Position numbers and translations under genes: made by a program. 49,292 nucleotides of DNA from Oscillospiraceae bacterium (GTDB lineage: Bacteria > Bacillota > Clostridia > Christensenellales > Aristaeellaceae), in the NCBI GenBank assembly GCA_031269355.1, contig JAISZG010000050.1, positions 1-49,292 of the forward strand, given 5' to 3'. This document shows, one piece after another, positions 24,207-32,692 of this stretch. Each line of letters begins with the position of its first letter. Positions within the stretch are counted from its first letter, which is position 1. The notes below the pieces were generated by a model. That model was not told where the DNA came from and made no database searches. It saw only the letters and a program-made list of their open reading frames with translations.

Positions 24207-25307
24207 ATGAACCGACATGTTATTCCGATTTTGCTGGTGCTGGTGCTTTGCGCGGCGGTGATACTGCCGAGCGGAGCGGTGTTCGTATTCGCGGAGGGCG
24301 AAGAGGACGATTGGGAAGAATACGAGCCGATCGCGCTATTTCTTACCAATATATTAAACGCCGAGGACGGGCTTGGCACGTATCGATATACTCTCGCGCT
24401 GCCCACAGACGAGCCGCTGGACGAATCGGAGCCGAGATACGCTTCGATGGGAACGCTAGTGCGGCGGCTGATCGATCTTGACGGTTCGTTGGGCGATCCG
24501 TCCGACGCGAGCCCGCTGGCAGATGTGGAAGCTACGATAGACGCCGGCTTCGCGGACGCGTTCGCAGTGTATTTTTCAAATAACGCAATATATATATATC
24601 GTAATGGCGAGACGCTGATCTCCGAGGCGACAAGCGATTATTATACGGGAGTTACATATACGAAAAACAAACGCGGAATACCAGCGTTAAGGTATACGCG
24701 CAAGGATGGAAGCACCGCGCTGATTCCCTTCGCGCATGACTGCGTGGTACTGTTTACCGGCGAATACGAGCAGCTTGTTATTTCTTCATCTATGGCAGAT
24801 GAGCCGATCGTACTTGGCGCGGGATGTATGATAGAAAAGCTCACGGTGAACGAGCGGGTAATAATGCATAACAGCGGCTTGGTGGAGGAATCGGAGTACT
24901 GCCCTAAGGGCATTCAAATGATAGGCATAGCCTACGACGAGGAAGAGAACCCGATCACGCTGGACAGCGGTATGTTCACCACCGGCCCAAGGCCTTCGCG
25001 CGGACGGGTGTGCCAAGTGTGCGGCGTGGAATATAATGGCTTGAAAACAGCCCAGCTGGAATGGCATATGGTTCACGTATGCGAACATGAGGACTGCAAA
25101 TACGGCGGATTCTGGTCGAGCTGCGCGCCGGAGGGAAGCCTTTATAACGCGGCTATTCACGCCGCCGCCCCCTGGTGCCCATATGGTTTGTGCGCGGTAT
25201 GCTCGGATACGCGCTGCGCCTTGTGCCAACAGGATTTCGACGAAGGCCGCGCTACGGATTCGCAGCGCGTATCATATTGGGCGAAGCCGCTAATCGGAGA
25301 GCAGTAG
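24207..25307 (+). CDS. Exported protein with cysteine-rich, zinc-finger-like tail
   Basis: 366 residues. A clear signal peptide (MNRHVIPILLVLVLCAAVIL, cleavage probably after VFVFA) is followed by an acidic start EGEEDDWEEYEP. Residues about 30-260 are an unrecognised alpha/beta region. The last 90 residues hold ten cysteines and several histidines, including CQVCGVEYNG, HMVHVCEHEDC, WCPYGLCAVC and CALC, spaced like two or three metal-binding knuckles. I start at ATG 24207 because it opens directly into the signal peptide. The next gene, also exported, follows after 51 bases. Function unknown. Confidence 0.75.
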   Translation: MNRHVIPILLVLVLCAAVILPSGAVFVFAEGEEDDWEEYEPIALFLTNILNAEDGLGTYRYTLALPTDEPLDESEPRYASMGTLVRRLIDLDGSLGDPSDASPLADVEATIDAGFADAFAVYFSNNAIYIYRNGETLISEATSDYYTGVTYTKNKRGIPALRYTRKDGSTALIPFAHDCVVLFTGEYEQLVISSSMADEPIVLGAGCMIEKLTVNERVIMHNSGLVEESEYCPKGIQMIGIAYDEEENPITLDSGMFTTGPRPSRGRVCQVCGVEYNGLKTAQLEWHMVHVCEHEDCKYGGFWSSCAPEGSLYNAAIHAAAPWCPYGLCAVCSDTRCALCQQDFDEGRATDSQRVSYWAKPLIGEQ

Positions 25308-25358
25308 AAGCTTTGATCGAACACGCCCCAATAAAAAAATAGATAAAGGAGCAGCGGT

Positions 25359-26372
25359 ATGATACATATTACATTATCTAGCGGACGTCGGCGTCGCCTC
25401 GTCGCTATGCCGCTGCTCGTTGTCGCGCTAATATTAATCGGCGGATGCGCCGCAGCTCAGCTTTCCGTATTCGCCCCTGCTGCGCGGCTGCCGGGTCAGA
25501 TATGGACGCTATACGCGACCGGCAAGAAGGTGGTGCGCTGGGATGTCAAATTCAACTATGAATCATACAGCGTAGACGGCGAAAAGCTTGAACTGCCCCT
25601 CGTTATGCCGGATGGATCGCCTTCCGGCGCGGCTCCGCTTGAGATTGCGGCGGTTCTTTCAAACGGGCGGGTAGAGCGGTTCGCCAAGGATGTGGCGCTG
25701 GGAAGCGCGCGAGATGCGCTGATAGCGGAGTGGATCGCTATCATCCAATCGGAAAACGGCACCATGCGCAAATCGAACAGCGTCGCCGCACCCGGCCAAT
25801 GCAAGCGATACCTTATAAACACATTCGCGCGCGCGTCCGCGCAGTACGCGATGTCCGCAGCTCCGGACAAACCTCTCGCCATGCCGACTGAACCCAACGC
25901 GAAGGACGGCGGGCGCGTGTACGGCTGCGCATGGACGCTGCCAAGCCCGTTCAGCGGCAATCCGTTTTTCACCGCAGCAGAATATGATTACGGAGATTCA
26001 TATACGCTGCGGGAAAACAAAGAAGCCGCAAGAGCGCTGCTTGAGTCCGCGCAGCCTGGAGACGTCATTCAAATGATGGCTGTATATAATAATGGCGAGC
26101 GCGGCACTCATACTCTTCTTGTAACGGAGGCGTATGATTCGGAAACGGACACGCTCCATTGGGCGGATTCCAACTTCCGCATGCGCGTGGTAGACGGCGT
26201 TCGGTACGGCATAGTGGAAGCGGAGCAGTCGCGTTCGGTAGACGAGGTTGCCGGATGGCTGGCGCAGTCGAATTGCGCGGCGACTATCTACCGCCTGAGC
26301 CGTGATTTGACGCTCCGTCAAACGACTGCCGCCGATCTTTATGCGGTGGATGCGGTAAAGTCGAATCCGTAG
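25359..26372 (+). CDS. Exported CHAP/NlpC-like putative amidase or lipoprotein
   Basis: 337 residues. The N-terminal signal segment (MPLLVVALILIGGCAAAQL) ends in a possible lipobox at the cysteine. Residues about 115-290 look like a papain-type fold of the CHAP/NlpC kind: a cysteine at the start of a helix (APGQCKRYLINTF), then GDVIQM, a histidine in GTHTLLVTEAY and a polar WADSNF. That order suits a Cys-His-Asn/Asp triad. AAAGGAG lies before the ATG. It may cut peptidoglycan peptides and be paired with the cysteine-rich exported protein upstream. The family call is by pattern only. Confidence 0.65.
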   Translation: MIHITLSSGRRRRLVAMPLLVVALILIGGCAAAQLSVFAPAARLPGQIWTLYATGKKVVRWDVKFNYESYSVDGEKLELPLVMPDGSPSGAAPLEIAAVLSNGRVERFAKDVALGSARDALIAEWIAIIQSENGTMRKSNSVAAPGQCKRYLINTFARASAQYAMSAAPDKPLAMPTEPNAKDGGRVYGCAWTLPSPFSGNPFFTAAEYDYGDSYTLRENKEAARALLESAQPGDVIQMMAVYNNGERGTHTLLVTEAYDSETDTLHWADSNFRMRVVDGVRYGIVEAEQSRSVDEVAGWLAQSNCAATIYRLSRDLTLRQTTAADLYAVDAVKSNP

Positions 26373-26416
26373 AGCCTAATTAGATTATTGGAGATTCATT
26401 TGCGCTTTCGATTCCT

Positions 26417-26443
26417 CGCGCGCTCTTGCGGCGCGTTTTTTTT
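26417..26443 (+). terminator. Terminator after the exported-protein pair
   Basis: Short GC hairpin (CGCGC ... GCGCG) followed by a run of eight T and then ATT. Confidence 0.6.
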
Positions 26444-26452
26444 ATTGGTACA

Positions 26453-26472
26453 ATTGATACGAGATTGATACG
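26453..26472 (+). promoter_or_regulatory. Direct repeat upstream of uxaB
   Basis: ATTGATACG occurs twice, 11 bases apart (26453 and 26464), one helical turn, about 35 bases before the uxaB start. It may be a regulator site or contain the promoter (TTGATA is within it). No -10 is convincing. Confidence 0.25.
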
Positions 26473-26506
26473 CGATATCCGGATGAATGAAATCGAGGGG
26501 ATTGTA

Positions 26507-28000
26507 ATGATTGTTGAATCCGCTTCGGCGCCGCTTCCCGGCGTCGAGCAGTTTGCGCTAACTATCGCTAATCGGGAGGATAGACCGAGCCGCGCTGCAG
26601 TGCTGCAATTTGGCGAGGGCAATTTTCTGCGCGCGTTCGTTGATTGGATGATCGACGTGGCGAACGAAAAGCTTGGGCTGAACGTCGGCGTACGCGTGGT
26701 TCAGCCGATTGAGCGGGGAATGGTCGACGCGCTGAGCGCGCAGGATAATCTGTTTACAGTGCTGCTTCGCGGCAAACAGAACGGACGTGTCGTAAAAGAG
26801 GCGCGCATCGTCCGCAGCGTGATTGGCGCTGTAAATCCATACGAAGATTTCGATGCGTTTCTGAGCGAGGCGCGCAACAACGATCTTATGATCGTCGTGT
26901 CGAACACGACGGAGGCAGGCATAGCGTATACCGGAAACGATCGATTCGACGACAGGCCGCCCGCGTCGTTCCCAGGCAAGGTTACGCGGCTGCTGTACGA
27001 ACGCTGGAGCGCGGGACTGCCGGGGCTTGTGTTCGCGCCATGCGAGCTTATTGACGCGAACGGAGACGCGCTCAGGGAATGCGTATTAAAAACCGCCGCG
27101 CAGTGGTCGCTCGAACCGGCGTTTCAATTATGGCTGGTGGAGGAGAATGAGTACCTGAACACGCTCGTCGATCGGATCGTAACCGGATATCCGCGCCAGG
27201 AGGCGGAAGAGCTGTGGACGGAGCTTGGCTATAGGGATAATCTGCTCGACGTCGCGGAGCCGTTCGGGCTGTGGGTTATACAGTCGTCGGATCGCTTCGA
27301 ACGCGCGCTTCCGCTGCATAAGGCGGGATTGCCTGTCATATTCGCTCCGGATGTTGATCCGTATAAAAAAAGAAAGGTAAGGCTGCTTAACGGCGCGCAT
27401 ACGGCTATGGTTCACGCCGGGTACCTATGCGGATTGGATACCGTAGGGGAGTGCATGGGCGACCCAATGATTCGCAGGTTCATGGCGCTCGCGCTTGAAA
27501 ATGAGATAATGCCATACCTGCCGCTTGATCAGGACGACGTGCGCGCGTTTGCCGAAGCGGTAGTCGAACGATTCGAGAACCCGTTCAATCGCCACTTGAT
27601 ATTGTCTATCACGCTCAATTCAATATCGAAATTCCGCGCGCGCGTGCTTCCGTCAATTGATATATATATAGAAAAAAACGGAGTGCCGCCGCCTGCTCTG
27701 GCGTTTTCCATGGCGTCGCTGCTCGCGTTTTATCTGAATGGCGAGAGGGAGAAGGACGGCGCGTATCCGCTTGTTGACGACGCTCCCGCGCTTGCCTGCT
27801 TTGAGAAAGCGAGGGGAGGCGCTCCGAGGGATGCGGCGCGCGCGCTGCTTGCCGAATCTCCGGCATGCGATATTCTTTGGGGAGGCAGTCTTGCGCGTTT
27901 GCAGGGTTTCATCGATGCGGTCGCGAACGATTTGGAGCGAATCGATAGGCTGGGAATGCGCGCCGCGCTGGAATGCTTGACGAGGGCGGATCCGATATGA
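26507..28000 (+). CDS. uxaB: Tagaturonate reductase (altronate oxidoreductase)
   Basis: NAD-dependent reduction of D-tagaturonate to D-altronate in galacturonate breakdown. Mannitol dehydrogenase fold: FGEGNFLRAFVDWM near residue 34, VSNTTEAGI, FAPCELIDANGD, and the catalytic-domain KKRKVRLLNGAHTAMV (about 290), with Lys and Asn/His of the family. 497 residues, as usual. ATG 26507 has GAGGGG upstream; earlier in-frame starts at 26426 and 26483 lack one. Its stop overlaps the uxaA start (ATGA). The close mannonate enzyme UxuB is a less likely alternative because uxaA follows. Confidence 0.92.
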   Translation: MIVESASAPLPGVEQFALTIANREDRPSRAAVLQFGEGNFLRAFVDWMIDVANEKLGLNVGVRVVQPIERGMVDALSAQDNLFTVLLRGKQNGRVVKEARIVRSVIGAVNPYEDFDAFLSEARNNDLMIVVSNTTEAGIAYTGNDRFDDRPPASFPGKVTRLLYERWSAGLPGLVFAPCELIDANGDALRECVLKTAAQWSLEPAFQLWLVEENEYLNTLVDRIVTGYPRQEAEELWTELGYRDNLLDVAEPFGLWVIQSSDRFERALPLHKAGLPVIFAPDVDPYKKRKVRLLNGAHTAMVHAGYLCGLDTVGECMGDPMIRRFMALALENEIMPYLPLDQDDVRAFAEAVVERFENPFNRHLILSITLNSISKFRARVLPSIDIYIEKNGVPPPALAFSMASLLAFYLNGEREKDGAYPLVDDAPALACFEKARGGAPRDAARALLAESPACDILWGGSLARLQGFIDAVANDLERIDRLGMRAALECLTRADPI

Positions 28001-29520
28001 ACGCTCTTAAGATTCATCCGGACGATAACGTAGCCGTCGCGCTCGAAGCATTGGGCGAGGGAGACGACGCGCTAAATATAATATTAATGGATGCGATTCC
28101 GCCCGGCCATAAGTTTGCGATTCGATTGATCGAGCGGGGCGAGACGATCGTAAAATATGGATATCCGATAGGAATAGCTTCAAGCTCGATATCGCCTGGC
28201 GCGTGGGTGCACACCCATAACACGGAGTCCGCGCTTGAATCGCTGGACGACATTAAGTATGCCGCGCGCGCGGTCGACGCGCCTGCTGAAGGCTATGCCG
28301 CGTTTATGGGTTATCCGCGCGCGGACGGACGCGCGGGAACTCGCAACGAACTGTGGATTCTGCCGACGGTCGCGTGTGTTAACGGCGCCGCGCAAAAGCT
28401 TGCGGAACGAGGACGGGTTGCGTTTGGATCGTCGGTCGACGGGGTATACGCGTTTACGCACCCCTACGGATGTTCGCAGCTTGGCGCTGATCATCTAAAC
28501 ACACAGCGGCTGCTCGCCGCCATGGCGCGGCATCCAAACGCGGGCGGCGTGCTCATACTCGGGCTGGGATGCGAAAACAACCATATCGAAGCGTTTAAGA
28601 ACGTGCTGGGAGAGTACGATCCAAAGCGCGTCAAATTCCTGAACGCGCAATCTGTGGAGGATGAGTTTGCTGAAGGGTTCGGGCTTTTATCCGAACTGGC
28701 GGCGGAAGCGGGCGCGTCGCGGCGCGAAGAGGTGTCTGCCGATAAGCTTATCGTAGGGTTGAAGTGTGGCGGCTCGGATGGGTTTTCCGGCTTGTCTGCC
28801 AATCCGCTGCTAGGTCGGTTTTCAGATATACTGACTGCGCGCGGCGGCTCGACGCTTCTGACCGAAGTGCCGGAGATGTTTGGCGCGGAACGGATGCTGC
28901 TTGATAGATGCGCAGATGAGCGCACGTTCGAGAAGGCGCGCGGCATGATTCGAGACTTCCAAACCTATTTCCAGCGGCATGGGCAGCCGATTGATAAGAA
29001 TCCGTCTCCGGGAAACTTGGAGGGCGGGCTTACGACAAACGCGGATAAATCCCTGGGCTGCACTCAAAAGGCGGGTAGAGGCGTAGTGCGCGATGTGCTT
29101 GCGCTGTACGAACCGGCGCGCGTAAACGGATTGAGCCTTGTTAACGGCCCTGGAAACGACCCGTGCGCCGTCACTGCGCTGACGGCGGCGGGCGCGCAGA
29201 TAATACTGTTTACGACGGGGCGCGGCACGCCGCTGGGTTCGCCCGTTCCCGTCATAAAGGTATCAAGCAACAGTGAAATCGCGCGACGTAAACCGCATTG
29301 GATCGATTTTGACGCGGGAGCGATATTTCGCGGGTATGGGGCGCAGCCAAGTTCAATTCGTGGCGGCGGGGCAGAACCCCTCGCTGAAGGAGAACCGATC
29401 GCCGCGCTCGCGGAGCGTCTCTTCGCGTTTGTTCTGGAAACCGCGTCCGGTCGCGCGACGCTGTCGGAAAAGGGGGGCTACCGCGAAATCGCTATATTCA
29501 AGGATGGAGTAACTTTATAA
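27997..29520 (+). CDS. uxaA: Altronate dehydratase, with repeat-encoded insertion
   Basis: Dehydrates D-altronate to 2-keto-3-deoxygluconate, using iron. It contains the N-terminal SAF domain (DNVAVALEAL, GHKFAIRLIERGETIVKYGYPIG) and the large catalytic part with GCSQLGADH, LGCENNH, LKCGGSDGFSGLSANPLLG and SLGCTQKAGRG. 507 residues. Near the C terminus (about 445-463) the sequence GYGAQPSSIRGGGAEPLAEG interrupts the conserved DFDAGAIF ... LAERLFAFVLETASG. It is encoded by a dispersed 57-bp element in the same frame as in miaB. GAGGGCGG lies before the ATG. Confidence 0.94.
   Translation: MNALKIHPDDNVAVALEALGEGDDALNIILMDAIPPGHKFAIRLIERGETIVKYGYPIGIASSSISPGAWVHTHNTESALESLDDIKYAARAVDAPAEGYAAFMGYPRADGRAGTRNELWILPTVACVNGAAQKLAERGRVAFGSSVDGVYAFTHPYGCSQLGADHLNTQRLLAAMARHPNAGGVLILGLGCENNHIEAFKNVLGEYDPKRVKFLNAQSVEDEFAEGFGLLSELAAEAGASRREEVSADKLIVGLKCGGSDGFSGLSANPLLGRFSDILTARGGSTLLTEVPEMFGAERMLLDRCADERTFEKARGMIRDFQTYFQRHGQPIDKNPSPGNLEGGLTTNADKSLGCTQKAGRGVVRDVLALYEPARVNGLSLVNGPGNDPCAVTALTAAGAQIILFTTGRGTPLGSPVPVIKVSSNSEIARRKPHWIDFDAGAIFRGYGAQPSSIRGGGAEPLAEGEPIAALAERLFAFVLETASGRATLSEKGGYREIAIFKDGVTL
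29330..29386 (+). repeat. Dispersed 57-bp two-hairpin element, copy F (inside uxaA)
   Basis: Full-length copy: GCGGGTATGGGGCGCAGCC at the 5' end, linker TTCGTGGCGGCGGGGCAG, and a 3' end AACCCCTCGCTG. The 5' hairpin is broken by substitutions. It is read in frame and adds about 19 residues. Confidence 0.92.
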
Positions 29521-29549
29521 AAATATAATAATATACGAGGAGAATGATT

Positions 29550-30386
29550 ATGAAAATGACAGTTCGCAATCCCAGCCATCCTCAGGACGCAAAGCATTAT
29601 ACGACCGACCGGCTCCGCTCGGAGTTCGTAATTGAAACTATATTCGCGCCGGACGAGGCGACGCTGGTATACAGCCACTTTGACAGGATAATCGCGGGCG
29701 GCATACTGCCTGTAACAAAGCCGGTAGAGCTGACGGGATCGAAGGAACTGGCGGCAGAGACGTTTCTTGAACGACGCGAGCTTGGCGTGATCAACGTCGG
29801 CGGGCGAGGCAATGTAACCGTCGACGGCACGGTATACGAAATGAACGCGCGCGACGGGCTGTATGTCGGTATGGGAGCGAAGTCGCTTTCGTTTGAAAGT
29901 GCGGACGGGAACAATCCCGCGCGGTTCTATATAAACAGTTGCCCGGCGCACAAGACATATCCCAATAAAAAGATAGATATTACGCAGGCGAATCCCCGGC
30001 CTTTGGGATCGGCCGAGGCCTGCAACAAGCGGACGATATATCAGTATTTGCATCCCGCCGTTATGCCAACCTGCCAGCTTTGCATGGGCCTGACGGCGCT
30101 CGAACCGGGCAGCAACTGGAACTCTATGCCATGCCATACGCACGAAAGGCGGATGGAAGTTTATTTCTATTTTGATATGAAACCGGGTCAGGTGGTTTTC
30201 CATATGATGGGAGAGCCTAAGGAAACGCGCCATGTAATATTGCATAACGAACAGGCGGTAATATCGCCGTCGTGGTCGATTCATACGGGCGTGGGCACGT
30301 CGAACTATACGTTTATATGGGGCATGTGCGGAGAGAACCAAGCGTTTGACGACATGGATAATCTGCAGCCGGGCGAACTCCTTTAA
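29550..30386 (+). CDS. kduI: 5-keto-4-deoxyuronate isomerase
   Basis: Isomerises 4-deoxy-L-threo-5-hexosulose uronate to 2,5-diketo-3-deoxygluconate in pectin breakdown. 278 residues, double cupin. The zinc site is visible as [14 protein letters not shown] (about 195-208) and the later histidine in WSIHTGVG. The family start [19 protein letters not shown] is present. ATG 29550 is seven bases after GAGGAG; ATG 29544 is too close to it. Together with uxaB and uxaA it makes a pectin/galacturonate operon. The later steps (kdgK, kdgA, kduD) are not in the window. Confidence 0.95.
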   Translation: MKMTVRNPSHPQDAKHYTTDRLRSEFVIETIFAPDEATLVYSHFDRIIAGGILPVTKPVELTGSKELAAETFLERRELGVINVGGRGNVTVDGTVYEMNARDGLYVGMGAKSLSFESADGNNPARFYINSCPAHKTYPNKKIDITQANPRPLGSAEACNKRTIYQYLHPAVMPTCQLCMGLTALEPGSNWNSMPCHTHERRMEVYFYFDMKPGQVVFHMMGEPKETRHVILHNEQAVISPSWSIHTGVGTSNYTFIWGMCGENQAFDDMDNLQPGELL

Positions 30387-30416
30387 TACGGCGTTGTCAG
30401 AGGGTTCGAAATTGTT

Positions 30417-30457
30417 AACAAGGCGGGCGCGTCACGAACAGGCGCGCCCTCCTTGTT
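30417..30457 (+). terminator. Bidirectional terminator between kduI and the nitroreductase gene
   Basis: A long stem AACAAGG-C-GGGCGCG / CGCGCCC-T-CCTTGTT with a nine-base loop, flanked by AT-rich sequence on both sides, between convergent stop codons. Confidence 0.75.
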
Positions 30458-30469
30458 GAATAATAATAT

Positions 30470-31009
30470 TTATCCGTCTATATAATCAATTCGCCCTTCG
30501 AGCAGCGGGTGCGCTTCTTTAGTTTTTGTAGGTACGCCAACCGCGATGGCCACCGCATATTTATGAGTAGGCGGGAACTTCAGCCGCGCGTTAAACGAGC
30601 TGCCTTCAGGGCCGTTAAACGCGCCTTCGGGCATGCCCAGAATCACGCTGCCGAGTCCCAGCGCATGCGCTGCCAGCGCGATATTCTCAACCGCGATTCC
30701 GCAGTCCAGCCGACCCCAGCGACCGTCAGGTTCGCAGCTTATGAATATGACGGTAGGCGCGCCAAAGAATATATCGCCCAAATCTTTGCGCGCCGCTTCT
30801 GAGGCTGCGCGGTTAATATCCGCCAGAATCGCGGAACTTTGAACTACCGAGAAATGCCACGGCTGGCGATTGCCCGCGCTTGGAGATTGCATCGCGGCCG
30901 CTAGAAGCGCGTCAAGCTGTTCTTGAGTAAGCGGGTCGCTCTTATAGCCTCGGTTGCTGCGCCGGTCGGCGATGGCTTTTAACACTGGATTCGGTTCATT
31001 GCTCGACAT
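30470..31009 (-). CDS. Nitroreductase family protein
   Basis: FMN-dependent oxidoreductase of 179 residues. Family features: DRRSNRGYKSDPLTQEQLDALL at the N terminus with the FMN-phosphate-binding Arg pair, SPSAGNRQPWHF, GIAVENIALAAHALGLGSV and IAVGVPTK. AAGGAAAA lies before the ATG. It stands alone, convergent with kduI. The substrate is not predictable; short members of this kind often reduce quinones or flavins. Confidence 0.9.
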   Translation of the reverse strand: MSSNEPNPVLKAIADRRSNRGYKSDPLTQEQLDALLAAAMQSPSAGNRQPWHFSVVQSSAILADINRAASEAARKDLGDIFFGAPTVIFISCEPDGRWGRLDCGIAVENIALAAHALGLGSVILGMPEGAFNGPEGSSFNARLKFPPTHKYAVAIAVGVPTKTKEAHPLLEGRIDYIDG

Positions 31010-31026
31010 AATATTTTCCTTTCAGT

Positions 31027-31043
31027 GCGGGGCTATGTCCCGC
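31027..31043. repeat. Dispersed element, single-hairpin half copy G
   Basis: GCGGGGCTATGTCCCGC, nearly the same as half copy E. It lies just upstream of the nitroreductase start, so it may be in that gene's leader RNA. Confidence 0.6.
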
Positions 31044-31089
31044 AGACCTTGATTGAATGGGCTGAGCTTAATACCTGCTCAGCGCTTAT

Positions 31090-31141
31090 AAAAACTCGCG
31101 TACAAAAAATCTCGCGCATGAAAATCTCGCGCAAAAAATCT
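31090..31141. repeat. Short degenerate direct repeats
   Basis: Units like AAAAACTCGCGTAC, AAAAATCTCGCGCATG and AAAATCTCGCGC follow each other. The design (A-run followed by a GCG-containing end) recalls the 16-bp repeats after lysA, but the sequence differs. Confidence 0.5.
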
Positions 31142-31365
31142 ATTGAAGAAGCCGCCGCGATTTGGATTCTTCGTTGGGTTTATTTCCACCGGTGTTTCAA
31201 AATTCCTGCCGCTGGCGGTTAGATTGTATGTTTTCTTTACTCCATGATTTGAGGGGGTAATCGATATCCGGTTCATATTCTCAGAAGCAGGGAAATATCG
31301 GTGTATTTTTATTGGTTGTATGTGTCAAATTCGGAAATATGCATTATTCTTTTGCATAATTCTCG

Positions 31366-31394
31366 TAGACAATACATAAGAAATGTGTTATTAT
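31366..31394 (+). promoter_or_regulatory. Probable mglB promoter
   Basis: TAGACA, a 17-base spacer and TATTAT, about 100 bases before the mglB ATG. The direct repeat TGCATTAT/TGCATAAT just upstream may be a regulator site. Confidence 0.45.
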
Positions 31395-31492
31395 ACATAT
31401 ACGGCACGCGTGATAACATGATGTTCCGGCTTTGTTGTACGCGTCCGACGGACGTGTGAGAGTGAACCCAACAACGATTAGGAGGATTTTCA

Positions 31493-32593
31493 ATGCGTAA
31501 AATCATCGCGATGCTCATGACAGCGCTGCTTATGCTGGGTGCGGTGGCTCCGGCTCTGGCGGACGGTCCAATCCAGGTGGACGTATTCTTCTACGATTAT
31601 TCCGATACATATATCGGAAGCGTGCGCGCGTCGCTGGAGGAGCAACTCGCGGCTTCGCCAGATCTATACGCGTTTAATTTCTATGACGGCGCGTCGGATC
31701 AGGGCAAGCAGAGTCAGCAAGTCGACACAGCGCTTACGCGCGGCTCTGACTTGCTTATAGTCAATATTGTAACCACGGGTTCCGACGAAGCGGCGCAGAA
31801 CATTGTCGACGCGGCTGCCGCCGCCGATGTTCCGGTAGTATTCTTCAACCGTGAAGTCTCGGACGCGATAGTCAACTTTTCAGACGACGTCGCGTTTGTG
31901 GGCACGGACGCGGACGAGGCCGGTTATATGCAAGGCCAGATGATCGCAGAATATCTGCTAGCTGAAGGTAACCTTGAAAAGTATGATCTGAACGGCGATA
32001 AGCAAATCGCTTATTTGATGTTCCGCGGCGAGCTGGGCAACGCGGAAGCGTTTGGACGTACAAAGTATTCCGTTCAGCAGGCGAACGAACTGCTCGCCGA
32101 ATCAGGATACAAGCTTGTACCTTCCGCCGCGAACCAGACGGACAACACACAGGAAGCGGACGGCATCAGCCCGTATTATCTGTACGGCAACTGGAGCGCG
32201 GCCACCGCGAAAAATCTGATGGACACCGCGCTTACAACGTACGCACTTGATAACGGTGATATCGAACTGATCATCGCGAACAACGACGATCAGGCGCTCG
32301 GCGCTATCGAATCCGTAAACGAGCAGGGATATAACACCGGAGCGGAAGGCTCGGCTTATATTCCGGTATTTGGCGTCGACGCGACGGTCGTCGCTCAGGA
32401 CGCGATCAATACAGGCAAAATGACGGGCACGATCAAGCAGGACGCGGTCGGTATGGCGTCCGGATTGGTTTTCCTCGCGCAGAATATACAAAAAGGCGCG
32501 GAACTGCTGGACGGCACTGAAAACTTCAACGTTGACGAGGACGTGGCGAAGATCCGTATCCCATACGCGATATTTACGGGCGCGGCGGAATAA
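31493..32593 (+). CDS. mglB: Galactose/glucose ABC transporter substrate-binding protein (MglB-like)
   Basis: Extracytoplasmic sugar receptor of the MglBAC importer. A signal peptide (MRKIIAMLMTALLMLGAVAP, cleaved probably after ALA) contains no lipobox cysteine. The periplasmic-binding-protein fold type I shows NIVTTGSDEAAQNIVDAA, VPVVFFNRE, DLNGDKQIAYLMFRGELG (the calcium loop of galactose-binding proteins), IIANNDDQALGAIE and GVDATVVA. 366 residues. AGGAGG lies nine bases before the ATG. mglA and mglC follow. D-galactose, methyl-galactoside or glucose is the expected ligand. Confidence 0.9.
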   Translation: MRKIIAMLMTALLMLGAVAPALADGPIQVDVFFYDYSDTYIGSVRASLEEQLAASPDLYAFNFYDGASDQGKQSQQVDTALTRGSDLLIVNIVTTGSDEAAQNIVDAAAAADVPVVFFNREVSDAIVNFSDDVAFVGTDADEAGYMQGQMIAEYLLAEGNLEKYDLNGDKQIAYLMFRGELGNAEAFGRTKYSVQQANELLAESGYKLVPSAANQTDNTQEADGISPYYLYGNWSAATAKNLMDTALTTYALDNGDIELIIANNDDQALGAIESVNEQGYNTGAEGSAYIPVFGVDATVVAQDAINTGKMTGTIKQDAVGMASGLVFLAQNIQKGAELLDGTENFNVDEDVAKIRIPYAIFTGAAE

Positions 32594-32602
32594 CGCGCCC
32601 CA

Positions 32603-32633
32603 CGGCGGGAGGAGGTCTACCCTTCTCCCGCTG
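32603..32633 (+). terminator. Hairpin between mglB and mglA
   Basis: Stem GCGGGAG / CTCCCGC with an inner GGAGG...CCCTT pairing, followed by TGTTCT. Such partial terminators after binding-protein genes usually let less transcript pass to the membrane components. Confidence 0.5.
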
Positions 32634-32692
32634 TTCTATGATTATGAAAGGTTCCATATATTTCTATACGTAGTTATTCTGGAGCGTAATAA

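Larger units (their letters stand above)
31010..31492. other. 483-base intergenic region before mglB
   Basis: Holds, in order: a half copy of the dispersed element (31027-31043), a patch of short AAAATCTCGCGC-type direct repeats (31090-31141), an AT-rich stretch with TGCATTAT/TGCATAAT, the mglB promoter (31366-31394), and a leader with a small hairpin (ACGCGTCC / GGACGTGT, 31439-31457). An open frame at 31025-31222 starts within the element and has no family likeness; I do not call it a gene. Confidence 0.6.

Noticed and set aside
29478-30341. Long open frame of 287 codons on the reverse strand across kduI
   Set aside because: It lies fully opposite a clear kduI, has no ribosome site and is rich in Arg/His/Tyr, as expected for the complement of a GC-rich gene.
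31025-31222. Small forward frame (65 codons) in the mglB spacer
   Set aside because: It starts within an element half copy, runs through the short direct repeats and has no ribosome site or family likeness.
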